The notes beneath the pieces were generated by a model that did no database searches, was not told the DNA's origin, and saw only the letters and a list, made by a program, of their open reading frames with translations. Of a stretch of DNA of 17,115 bases, positions 7,923 to 13,811 are shown piece after piece. The stretch is taken from contig JASLBT010000398.1 in NCBI GenBank assembly GCA_030146445.1, forward strand, positions 1 through 17,115, in the 5' to 3' direction. The DNA comes from Segetibacter sp. GTDB taxonomy: Bacteria > Bacteroidota > Bacteroidia > Chitinophagales > Chitinophagaceae. The position numbers and the translations under genes are program-made. The first letter of the stretch is position 1, and every line of letters begins with the position of its first letter.

Positions 7923-8612
7923 TTAGATTAATGGTTTGGTATCAACAGGAATTGCGGGACTCATAGTCGTTGCCATGCTTACCCCTTTGAGGTAAGTTCC
8001 TTTTGATGCAGAAGGCTTCAGCTTGATGATCGCACTGATAAACTCAGAACTGTTGGCAGCAAGTTTATCCGGCGTAAAAGAGATACGTCCAATGGAAGCG
8101 TGAACGATCCCAGCTTTGTCTACCTTAAATGCGATTTTACCACCTTTCACTTCATTAACCGCTGCAGCTACGTCGTTTGTAACTGTACCTGTTTTAGGGT
8201 TTGGCATCAGGTTACGAGGTCCGAGAACCTTACCAAGCCTACCAATCTTAGGCATAACTGAAGGAGTTGCAACGATAACGTCTACGTCGGTCCAACCACC
8301 TTCTATTTTCTGAATGAATTCGTCTAATCCAACATAATCTGCCCCGGCTGCTTTGGCATCCGCCTCTTTGTCCGGAGTACATAGCACCAATACCCTTTTT
8401 GTCTTACCTGTTCCATGAGGAAGGGTAACCGTTCCACGAACCTGTTGATCTGCCTTCTTAGGATCAACACCAAGCTTTATGTGTAGGTCCACTGAGCTGT
8501 CAAACTTTGTACAGTTGATTTCCTTAACTAGTGATGAAGCATCATTTAGTGAATAGACCTTGTTCTTATCGACCTTAGCTGCTACAGCTTTTCTTTTTTT
8601 TGTGATTGCCAT
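7923..8612 (-). CDS. rplA: 50S ribosomal protein uL1
   Basis: This is the L1 stalk protein of the large subunit, which moves deacylated tRNA out of the E site. It is 229 aa, matching the family. The central segment GPRNLMPNPKTGTVTNDVAAAVNEVKGG is the L1 signature with the conserved rRNA-binding residues. The end reads SPAIPVDTKPLI. It lies 25 bp downstream of rplK and is clearly cotranscribed. In other bacteria L1 represses its own operon by binding the mRNA; I could not identify a convincing L1 target here. A 12-bp palindrome AATTGATCAATT (8628-8639) overlaps the rplK stop codon but is probably incidental in AT-rich sequence. Confidence 0.98.
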   Translation of the reverse strand: MAITKKRKAVAAKVDKNKVYSLNDASSLVKEINCTKFDSSVDLHIKLGVDPKKADQQVRGTVTLPHGTGKTKRVLVLCTPDKEADAKAAGADYVGLDEFIQKIEGGWTDVDVIVATPSVMPKIGRLGKVLGPRNLMPNPKTGTVTNDVAAAVNEVKGGKIAFKVDKAGIVHASIGRISFTPDKLAANSSEFISAIIKLKPSASKGTYLKGVSMATTMSPAIPVDTKPLI

Positions 8613-8637
8613 TTTAATTCTTTTAGGAATTGATCAA

Positions 8638-9081
8638 TTATTTGTCCCATGGAGCCTGACCGTCAACGGTTAAGCCCATGCTGCGAGCAGTACCAGCAAC
8701 CATTTTCATGGCGCTTTCAGGAGTAAAGCAATTCAGATCGCTCATCTTGTCTTTAGCGATTGCTTCAACCTGGTCCCAGCTTACCTTACCTACTTTGTTA
8801 CGGTTAGGCTCTTTAGAACCACTTTGAAGTTTAGCTGCTTCTAATAATTGAACTGCGGCCGGTGGGGTCTTAATAACGAAATCGAAAGATTTATCACCAT
8901 AAACGGTGATCAAAACCGGGAGAACCTTGCCCATTTTATCCTGGGTTCTTGCGTTAAACTGCTTGCAGAACTCCATGATGTTAAGGCCTTTTGAACCTAA
9001 TGCAGGTCCGATCGGAGGTGCCGGGTTTGCCTGGCCTCCTTTACACTGCAACTTTACATAGCCTGTAATTTCTTTTGCCAT
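8638..9081 (-). CDS. rplK: 50S ribosomal protein uL11
   Basis: L11 forms the GTPase-associated centre with L10/L12 and 23S rRNA. It is 147 aa. The proline-rich amino-terminal motif PAPPIGPALG is at residues 20-29, where thiopeptide antibiotics bind together with rRNA. The carboxy rRNA-binding domain ends with the typical AMKMVAGTARSMGLTVDG. It is the first gene of the rplKAJL unit. In most bacteria it directly follows nusG; here 758 bp with another gene separate them. A promoter-like site at 9166-9199 and a leader hairpin at 9104-9124 precede it. The start codon is preceded by A/T-rich sequence rather than a Shine-Dalgarno. Confidence 0.98.
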   Translation of the reverse strand: MAKEITGYVKLQCKGGQANPAPPIGPALGSKGLNIMEFCKQFNARTQDKMGKVLPVLITVYGDKSFDFVIKTPPAAVQLLEAAKLQSGSKEPNRNKVGKVSWDQVEAIAKDKMSDLNCFTPESAMKMVAGTARSMGLTVDGQAPWDK

Positions 9082-9103
9082 AATTTAATTTTTTGGTAGT
9101 AGC

Positions 9104-9124
9104 GTTCTGTCAACATAACAGAAC
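9104..9124 (-). promoter_or_regulatory. Leader hairpin before rplK
   Basis: GTTCTGT (9124-9118 as read on the minus strand) pairs perfectly with ACAGAAC (9110-9104) around a 7-nt loop, 22 nt before the start codon. It could be an operator RNA for one of the operon's ribosomal proteins, but I see no specific match to a known L1 or L10 target. Confidence 0.4.
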
Positions 9125-9165
9125 TCCCAAATACAATAGATTCTTTTGGAACTTTTTTGGGATCG

Positions 9166-9199
9166 CGAAGGTAGGAGTTTTTCTGATACAAAGATCAAA
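9166..9199 (-). promoter_or_regulatory. Probable promoter for rplKAJL
   Basis: TACCTTCG (9173-9166) differs from TAnnTTTG at one base. TTTG occurs at 9192-9189 (15-nt spacer) and at 9199-9196 (22-nt spacer), neither at the 18-nt spacing of the stronger promoters in this window. The position, with a start about 78 nt before rplK, is sensible. Confidence 0.5.
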
Positions 9200-9300
9200 G
9201 ATGCCGGGTTTTTATCCTGTTCGATTGAACAGTAGGCAGAACCGGCTGCGCGCCGGGCTGGATGGATGAGACTGAGCTAAAGGGAAGGCACAGCGCCAGC

Positions 9301-9768
9301 CTACAAAACGAGTATCCCTTTTGCGTCGATAATTATTTCTTTTTTCGGTTCAGTAATCTTTGCTATCTCCTCTTTACTTTGACCGGCATCTTCGGCATAG
9401 TGCTGTAATTGTTTCACCGATGTGACCGTCAGTTTCGCCGTTCCATCAACCACTACATCTTTCCCGTTCAGCGCTGTAGGCACCACAAAAGCATGATCTT
9501 TCATCTTAACCATCATTTTGCCGGTCGGGCTTTCCATTTTTAACCAACAGCCTTGCATTGTGCATACGTCGGTAACTTTGCCCTTTACTTTTATGGCCAC
9601 GGCCTCTTCAGACGTCACGACCCTGCCAACTTCGTTTATGCTGATCGCATCGGATGGTTGCACCTTTTCGCCGAAATTCATTCCTGCATTCGCAGGTCCG
9701 GTTGGCGGCTGAGCTGTAGACGTGAAGAAAGCCGAAACGAGGACAAAAACTGTAAACACCTTTTTCAT
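9301..9768 (-). CDS. Secreted DUF4920-type protein of unknown function
   Basis: The product is a 155-aa exported protein. Residues 1-19 form a signal peptide (MKKVFTVFVLVSAFFTSTA, cleavage before Q20). The mature part has the features I associate with DUF4920, a Bacteroidota-enriched family: GKVTDVCTMQGCWLKM with C69 and C74 four residues apart, and HYAEDAGQS around H123. The alternating hydrophobic pattern suggests a small beta-barrel, and C69, C74, H92 and H123 could bind metal; both are inferences. The gene interrupts the usually adjacent nusG and rplK. It starts 19 nt after the nusG terminator, and rplK has its own promoter downstream. No consensus promoter is visible directly upstream. 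ATG at 9766-9768 chosen because it gives an intact signal peptide. Confidence 0.85.
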   Translation of the reverse strand: MKKVFTVFVLVSAFFTSTAQPPTGPANAGMNFGEKVQPSDAISINEVGRVVTSEEAVAIKVKGKVTDVCTMQGCWLKMESPTGKMMVKMKDHAFVVPTALNGKDVVVDGTAKLTVTSVKQLQHYAEDAGQSKEEIAKITEPKKEIIIDAKGILVL

Positions 9769-9787
9769 AAGGGGAGTTTTTTGTTAT

Positions 9788-9817
9788 AAAAAGAGCCACA
9801 GTAATTACTGCGGCTCT
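9788..9817 (-). terminator. Intrinsic terminator after nusG
   Basis: The minus-strand RNA AGAGCCGCAGU / ACUGUGGCUCU forms an 11-bp stem with one G-U pair and loop AAUU (9817-9792), followed by UUUU. The wobble would be an A-C mismatch on the other strand. It starts 22 nt after the nusG stop codon. Confidence 0.88.
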
Positions 9818-9839
9818 CTAAATTAAGCTAATATTTTAT

Positions 9840-10454
9840 CTAGCTAAGTTTTTCAACCTGCATATAATTCAACTCAACCGGGGTAGAGCGTCCAAAAATC
9901 TTTACTGTAACTTTCAGCTTCTTTTTTTCATCATTTACTTCTTCAATAACGCCGTTGAAGTCATTAAAAGGCCCTTCAATGATCTTGATGGTCTCTCCTA
10001 CGATAAATGGCTCGTTCATCACAATACCCTGGTCATTCATCTCATCTACCTTACCCAACATCTTATTTACTTCAGCTTTCCGTAGTGAGATAATGTTGCC
10101 TTTTGAGCCCTTTCCATCAGTAAGAAAGTGCATGACATTACTCACGCTACTGACGTGCTGAACGATATCATCTGCAAGTTTGCCACCACTAACCTCGATC
10201 ATCACGTACCCTGGAAAATAGTTCTTCTCGCGCATTACCTTCTTACCATTCTGTACTTTGTACACCTTCTCCATTGGCAAAAATACCTGCTTGATAGTCT
10301 CGCTCCATCCACTTCGGTTTACTTCCTTATCAAGGTATTCTTTAACCTTACGCTCCTTGCCACTAACTACGCGCAAAACATACCACTTAGTTTCCTGTTC
10401 AGGAGCTACCGTGTCATGTTTGGCTGATTCATCCGATGTACTTAATGGTTCCAT
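9840..10454 (-). CDS. nusG: Transcription termination/antitermination factor NusG
   Basis: NusG binds the beta-prime clamp of RNA polymerase, influences pausing and Rho termination and links transcription to the ribosome. It is 204 aa, about 20 longer than E. coli NusG because of an acidic amino-terminal extension (residues 1-22). The NGN domain covers about 23-125 (KWYVLRVVSGKERKVKEYL, then FPGYVMIEV). The KOW domain covers about 152-204 with GPFNDFNGVIEEV and IFGRSTPVELNYMQVEKL, very close to the E. coli sequence. The start codon overlaps the secE stop codon by one base (TAATG), so the two are translationally linked. It is followed by a strong terminator. Confidence 0.98.
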   Translation of the reverse strand: MEPLSTSDESAKHDTVAPEQETKWYVLRVVSGKERKVKEYLDKEVNRSGWSETIKQVFLPMEKVYKVQNGKKVMREKNYFPGYVMIEVSGGKLADDIVQHVSSVSNVMHFLTDGKGSKGNIISLRKAEVNKMLGKVDEMNDQGIVMNEPFIVGETIKIIEGPFNDFNGVIEEVNDEKKKLKVTVKIFGRSTPVELNYMQVEKLS

Positions 10455-10648
10455 TATTTAAATAAAGAATATATCAATTGTAATAAAGATTGAGAAGCGA
10501 AGTCCATTATCCATACCAACGCGGTGATGATAAGGGTTGCAATGAGTACGATCACCGTTGATTGCTGCAATTGCATCCAGGTCGGCCAGGTAACCTTTTC
10601 GGTGAGCTCATGATAGCTCTCCCTGAAATAATTTGAAATTTTGTTCAT
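10454..10648 (-). CDS. secE: Preprotein translocase subunit SecE
   Basis: SecE is the small essential clamp subunit of the SecYEG channel in the inner membrane. It is 64 aa, the short single-span form, whereas E. coli has three spans. The conserved amphipathic helix and turn include the VTWPT motif at residues 19-23. One membrane segment follows at about 31-49. It lies between tRNA-Trp (65-bp gap) and nusG, overlapping nusG by one base. Confidence 0.96.
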   Translation of the reverse strand: MNKISNYFRESYHELTEKVTWPTWMQLQQSTVIVLIATLIITALVWIMDFASQSLLQLIYSLFK

Positions 10649-10713
10649 TTAAGGTTGATTACGTTAAGTTGTTGAACCATCAGCCGACGGGCAGAAACGT
10701 CAACAGTTAAACA

Positions 10714-10787
10714 TGGCACGGGAACAAGGATTCGAACCCTGATCAAAGGTTTTGGAGACCTCTATTCTACCGTTGAACTATTCCCGT
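10714..10787 (-). tRNA. tRNA-Trp (anticodon CCA)
   Basis: Acceptor stem ACGGGAA/TTCCCGT, D arm, anticodon loop CTCCAAA with anticodon CCA on the stem GAGGT/ACCTT, and T loop GTTCGAAT give a full cloverleaf. The 3' CCA is encoded after discriminator G, unlike the other four tRNAs in this window. Its 5' end directly follows the T tract of the tuf terminator. A tRNA-Trp between tuf and secE is a recurrent arrangement in several phyla. Confidence 0.97.
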
Positions 10788-10868
10788 AAAAGAAAAAAGT
10801 ATCAGGATATTTTTCAAATCAGAACAAAGCAAATTTACAGATTTGTTCCGATAACAATATCCTGATAC
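10788..10868 (-). terminator. Long intrinsic terminator after tuf, abutting tRNA-Trp
   Basis: A perfect 12-bp stem GTATCAGGATAT / ATATCCTGATAC (10868-10857 with 10810-10799) is followed by TTTTTTCTTTT, which ends at the first base of tRNA-Trp. The 46-nt loop holds a second 7-bp stem GAACAAA/TTTGTTC (10848-10842 with 10828-10822). The loop also contains a promoter-like sequence. Confidence 0.8.
10830..10858 (-). promoter_or_regulatory. Candidate promoter for tRNA-Trp/secE/nusG inside the tuf terminator loop
   Basis: ATTG (10858-10855), a 17-nt spacer and TAAATTTG (10837-10830) fit the Bacteroidota pattern, with an exact -7 element. Initiation near 10823 would give an RNA lacking the 5' arm of the tuf terminator, so that terminator could not form in the new transcript. 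Confidence 0.55.
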
Positions 10869-10882
10869 CCGATGGATTATAA

Positions 10883-12070
10883 CTATTTAACTATTTCAGT
10901 CACCTGACCTGCTCCTACTGTACGACCACCTTCGCGTATCGCGAACTTCAAACCTTTTTCCATGGCGATCGGCTGGATCAACGTAACAGAGAGCGAGGTA
11001 TTATCACCTGGCATAACCATTTCGGTTCCTTCAGGTAAAGTACATTCTCCGGTAACGTCTGTTGTACGGAAGTAGAACTGAGGGCGGTACTTATTAAAGA
11101 ATGGCGTATGACGTCCCCCTTCTTCTTTGCTCAGCACGTAAACCTCTCCTTTGAACTGGGTGTGCGGTGTGATAGACCCTGGTTTGCAAATAACCATACC
11201 CCTACGGATCTGGGTTTTCTCAATACCACGCAGTAGTAAACCGGCATTGTCACCAGCTTCGCCGGAGTCAAGCAATTTTTTGAACATTTCGACACCAGTT
11301 ACGGTAGAGGTCAGGGGAGTTTCCATCAATCCAACGATCTCAACGCCTTCACCAATTTTGATACGTCCTCTCTCAATACGACCAGTGGCAACTGTACCAC
11401 GGCCAGTAATTGAGAATACGTCCTCGACGCTCATCAGGAATGGCTGATCAACCGGCCGGGGCGGTAAAGGGATATATGAGTCAACTGCATCCATCAATTC
11501 GTCGATTGCTTTAACCCACTTTTCATCACCTGCCAATGCTCCTGTTGCGGAACCCTGGATAATTGGAGTGTTGTCTCCGTCGAAACCATTTTTAGAAAGA
11601 ATTTCCCGAATTTCCATTTCAACCAGCTCAAGCAACTCAGGATCATCAACAAGGTCAACCTTATTCATGAATACCACCATACGAGGTACGCCAACCTGAC
11701 GGGCAAGAAGGATGTGCTCCCTCGTTTGAGGCATCGGTCCGTCGGTCGCTGCTACTACAAGAATAGCTCCGTCCATTTGAGCGGCACCGGTGATCATATT
11801 TTTAACATAGTCAGCGTGACCAGGACAGTCAACGTGAGCATAGTGACGATTAGCTGTTTGATATTCTACGTGAGCTGTATTGATTGTGATACCTCTTTCT
11901 TTCTCTTCCGGGGCACCGTCAATCTCATCGTAGTTCTTTTTTTCCGCTAAACCTTTTTTTGACAAAATATCGGTAATAGCGGCAGTTAATGTGGTTTTAC
12001 CGTGGTCAACGTGACCAATGGTGCCAACGTTAACGTGGGGTTTATCCCTCTTAAAATTCTCTTTTGCCAT
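10883..12070 (-). CDS. tuf: Translation elongation factor EF-Tu
   Basis: EF-Tu is the GTPase that delivers aminoacyl-tRNA to the ribosome, 395 aa. G motifs are GHVDHGKT at residues 19-26, DCPGH at 81-85 and NKVD at 136-139. Q125 matches E. coli Q124 at the kirromycin site. Domains 2 and 3 follow, ending GAGQVTEIVK. I place the start at ATG 12068-12070 (MAKENFKRDKPHVNVGTIGHVDHGK), as in the family. The frame is open for a further 51 codons upstream, but that stretch has no EF-Tu similarity and lies in the leader. The gene follows a four-tRNA cluster with 240 bp between and is followed by a terminator. Confidence 0.99.
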   Translation of the reverse strand: MAKENFKRDKPHVNVGTIGHVDHGKTTLTAAITDILSKKGLAEKKNYDEIDGAPEEKERGITINTAHVEYQTANRHYAHVDCPGHADYVKNMITGAAQMDGAILVVAATDGPMPQTREHILLARQVGVPRMVVFMNKVDLVDDPELLELVEMEIREILSKNGFDGDNTPIIQGSATGALAGDEKWVKAIDELMDAVDSYIPLPPRPVDQPFLMSVEDVFSITGRGTVATGRIERGRIKIGEGVEIVGLMETPLTSTVTGVEMFKKLLDSGEAGDNAGLLLRGIEKTQIRRGMVICKPGSITPHTQFKGEVYVLSKEEGGRHTPFFNKYRPQFYFRTTDVTGECTLPEGTEMVMPGDNTSLSVTLIQPIAMEKGLKFAIREGGRTVGAGQVTEIVK

Positions 12071-12310
12071 TTTATTTGTTTTTAGATTGTTGTTTAAAAT
12101 CGTTGGCCACCGTTCTTGCCTGAAGAAACTAGAGACAACTTTCGGGTCAGCAATAATCACCTGATCGTATGCTAGCCCGTGTCCGCATTCCGGCCAACTG
12201 TAAAGCACACCCACGAACGGCAAAACCAGGCCGGCTCCGATTGTTCACGAAAAGACCATTCTCGTGCGAAACCCGGCGGTCGGTTGAACCCATAACCATT
12301 AAAAAGAACG
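12071..12310 (-). promoter_or_regulatory. 240-nt untranslated leader between tRNA-Thr(GGT) and tuf
   Basis: No gene is supported here. The minus strand contains a long-range inverted repeat GTTGGCC/GGCCAAC (12198-12192 with 12108-12102) and an imperfect -7 element TGGTTTTG without a clear partner. The last bases before tuf are A-rich. It is probably the tuf mRNA leader left after tRNA processing. Confidence 0.4.
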
Positions 12311-12382
<72 letters not shown>

Positions 12383-12457
12383 TTTTAAAAGTTATTGAGT
12401 CAGTGGTCATCAGGGCATTCCCGAACGAAAATTACCTGAAGTCTTAATAACTAAAAG

Positions 12458-12530
12458 AGCGGAAGACGAGTCTCGAACTCGCGACCTATAGCTTGGAAGG
12501 CTATCGCTCTACCAATTGAGCTACTTCCGC
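12458..12530 (-). tRNA. tRNA-Gly (anticodon TCC)
   Basis: Acceptor stem GCGGAAG/CTTCCGC, D arm TAGCTCAATTGGTAGAGC, anticodon stem-loop ATAGC-CTTCCAA-GCTAT with anticodon TCC, and T loop GTTCGAGAC form a complete cloverleaf. Length 73 nt; CCA is not encoded. It corresponds in position to E. coli glyT. Confidence 0.97.
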
Positions 12531-12600
12531 TTATTACTGTAAAGTATACTAGTTCCCTGAATAAAACGCGAACCTGTATGCTAACATTTTAAAAGAACTG

Positions 12601-12683
12601 TGGGCAGGAGAGGATTCGAACCTCTGAAGTCGAAAGACAGCGGATTTACAGTCCGCCCCATTTGGCCGCTCTGGAACCTGCCC
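12601..12683 (-). tRNA. tRNA-Tyr (anticodon GTA)
   Basis: Acceptor stem GGGCAGG/CCTGCCC, anticodon stem-loop CGGAC-TGTAAAT-CCG with anticodon GTA, a long class II variable arm and T loop GTTCGAATC. Length 83 nt; CCA is not encoded. It corresponds in position to E. coli tyrU. Confidence 0.97.
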
Positions 12684-12728
12684 GGTTGTTGCAAACAATT
12701 ATTATACGAACAATTTACAACATGTGAG

Positions 12729-12801
12729 AGCCGAAGAAGGGAGTCGAACCCCCGACCTGCTGATTACAAATCAGCTGCTCTACCAACTGAGCTACTTCGG
12801 C
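12729..12801 (-). tRNA. tRNA-Thr (anticodon TGT)
   Basis: Acceptor stem GCCGAAG/CTTCGGC, D arm TAGCTCAGTTGGTAGAGC, anticodon stem-loop CTGAT-TTGTAAT-CAG with anticodon TGT, and T loop GTTCGACTC. Length 73 nt; CCA is not encoded. First tRNA after the cluster promoter, matching E. coli thrU. Confidence 0.97.
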
Positions 12802-12872
12802 AAAACTTTAACAACGACCCAAAGAACTGTGTTAACCTTTTTACCGGTAACCCCCTCTAATTTTAGGGATGG

Positions 12873-12902
12873 CAAAGGTAAGGGAAAACTTGTAATACCA
12901 AA
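12873..12902 (-). promoter_or_regulatory. Promoter for the tRNA-tuf cluster
   Basis: TTTG (12902-12899), an 18-nt spacer and TACCTTTG (12880-12873) match the Bacteroidota consensus exactly, with the same spacing as the rpoB promoter. The start would be near 12866, about 65 nt before the first tRNA. Confidence 0.8.
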
Positions 12903-12960
12903 ATTTTGAAAATGTTTTTTTAGAGAAAATAAAATCTGGAAATCAACCCCAAAATCGTGT

Positions 12961-13230
12961 TTATTTAAGTAGTTCCGGAGTGCTTTTCCGGGGATTTTCG
13001 TTGTCGATATATACCTTGATTGTGTCACTTTCAAGCACCTCATTCTGGACAATTGCACTGTCAATTACCCTCTCGTTCCCTGTCATGTAAGCATATTTGA
13101 TCATCAGCTTATTGGTCCCGAGTTTTTTTCTTTCAATAACCATTGCAGTAGTGGTTTGCCGGCTTTCGCAGCTTGCGAGTATACTCATGAAAATCAGGGT
13201 AAAAACCGTGTTGGGGTTGTTAATGGTCAT
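12961..13230 (-). CDS. Small predicted lipoprotein of unknown function
   Basis: The product is 89 aa. A short basic-poor amino end and hydrophobic segment (about residues 9-20) lead to the lipobox LASC at residues 18-21, so C21 would be lipidated and the mature part would have 69 residues. There is no Asp at +2. The remainder is polar (VIERKKLGTNKLMIKYAYMTGNERVIDSAIVQNEVLESDTIKVYIDNENPRKS) and looks like a small beta-rich domain. I do not recognise the family. I chose ATG 13228-13230; a TTG six codons upstream is also in frame but overlaps the hpf terminator. It sits between hpf and the tRNA cluster promoter. A CATCTTTG sequence just before the start resembles a -7 element. Confidence 0.6.
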   Translation of the reverse strand: MTINNPNTVFTLIFMSILASCESRQTTTAMVIERKKLGTNKLMIKYAYMTGNERVIDSAIVQNEVLESDTIKVYIDNENPRKSTPELLK

Positions 13231-13245
13231 GGCGCAAAGATGCAA

Positions 13246-13272
13246 CAAAAAAGGCCTCGAATGAGGCCTTTT
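13246..13272 (-). terminator. Intrinsic terminator after hpf
   Basis: A perfect 10-bp stem AAAAGGCCTC / GAGGCCTTTT (13272-13263 with 13258-13249) with a 4-nt loop ends in a run of six T followed by G on the minus strand. It starts 19 nt after the hpf stop codon. Confidence 0.92.
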
Positions 13273-13291
13273 ACGTGGGTATGATGGAGTT

Positions 13292-13591
13292 TTATGCTGC
13301 TTGTTTTTCTTTCTTTCGTTTCATCTGTGTAACCATCGACTCAATTGCACAATCAAATGACTCTTCAAATGACTTAGAGGAAGCTTTTACAAAAAAATCG
13401 TGACGAGGGACATGCACCCTGATCTCTGCGACTTTGTCTTTTATCGTATGAACTACGTTATCTAACTTCAAAAACACATCCACTTTCGTTATTCGTTCAT
13501 GAAAGATGTTCAACTTATCAACTTTCTTATTTACGTATTCAATCAGTTTTTCATCTGCATTGAAGTGCACAGTTTGAATTTTTACGTTCAT
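13292..13591 (-). CDS. hpf: Ribosome hibernation promoting factor (short HPF/RaiA family)
   Basis: The product is a 99-aa member of the S30AE family. It binds the decoding region of the 30S subunit in slow growth and inactivates or protects ribosomes. The sequence MNVKIQTVHFNADEKLIEYVNKKVDKLNIFHERI followed by VFLKLDN and VAEIRVHVPRHDFFVKASSKSFEESFDCAIE gives the beta-alpha-beta-beta-beta-alpha fold. It ends with a basic tail MKRKKEKQAA. There is no carboxy-terminal dimerisation domain, so it is the short form. I start at ATG 13589-13591. The frame is open 55 codons further up, but that part does not resemble the family. It lies downstream of xerC by 220 bp and has its own terminator. Confidence 0.93.
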   Translation of the reverse strand: MNVKIQTVHFNADEKLIEYVNKKVDKLNIFHERITKVDVFLKLDNVVHTIKDKVAEIRVHVPRHDFFVKASSKSFEESFDCAIESMVTQMKRKKEKQAA

Positions 13592-13811
13592 AGCGATCGC
13601 GGTTTTACGGTGAATAAAAAAAGAACTATAAGTAAAGTTGCCCATACGCAGTATTTGAGTTGGCTGATATGAAGTTACTCTAAACGCACGAAAATGAGGA
13701 TTTTTCCACCTGTTATTTTGGCTTGCCGCAACACCCGGAATCACCTGACCCGGCACGCCAGGTTCCAGCAGAACGGGTCATCATTGTGTTTGCGGGTGAC
13801 AGTCCATTAAC
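13592..13811. other. 220-bp gap between the recombinase gene and hpf
   Basis: No gene or consensus promoter is evident. It contains an inverted repeat GACCCG/CGGGTC (13747-13752 and 13774-13779, 21-nt loop) without a T tract. The hpf frame happens to be open through 13756. Confidence 0.4.

Noticed and set aside
12071..12223. Upstream extension of the tuf reading frame by 51 codons
   Set aside because: The added residues do not resemble EF-Tu, and the normal MAKENFKRDKPHVNVGTIGH start is present with an A-rich upstream region.
12806..12814. CTTTAACAA resembling an antitermination boxA ahead of the tRNA cluster
   Set aside because: It lies on the plus strand, opposite to the direction of transcription of the tRNAs.
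12600..12860. Plus-strand open frame across tRNA-Tyr and tRNA-Thr(TGT)
   Set aside because: Peptides such as SRRRESNPRPADYKSAALP are the classic antisense translation of tRNA genes and not a real protein.
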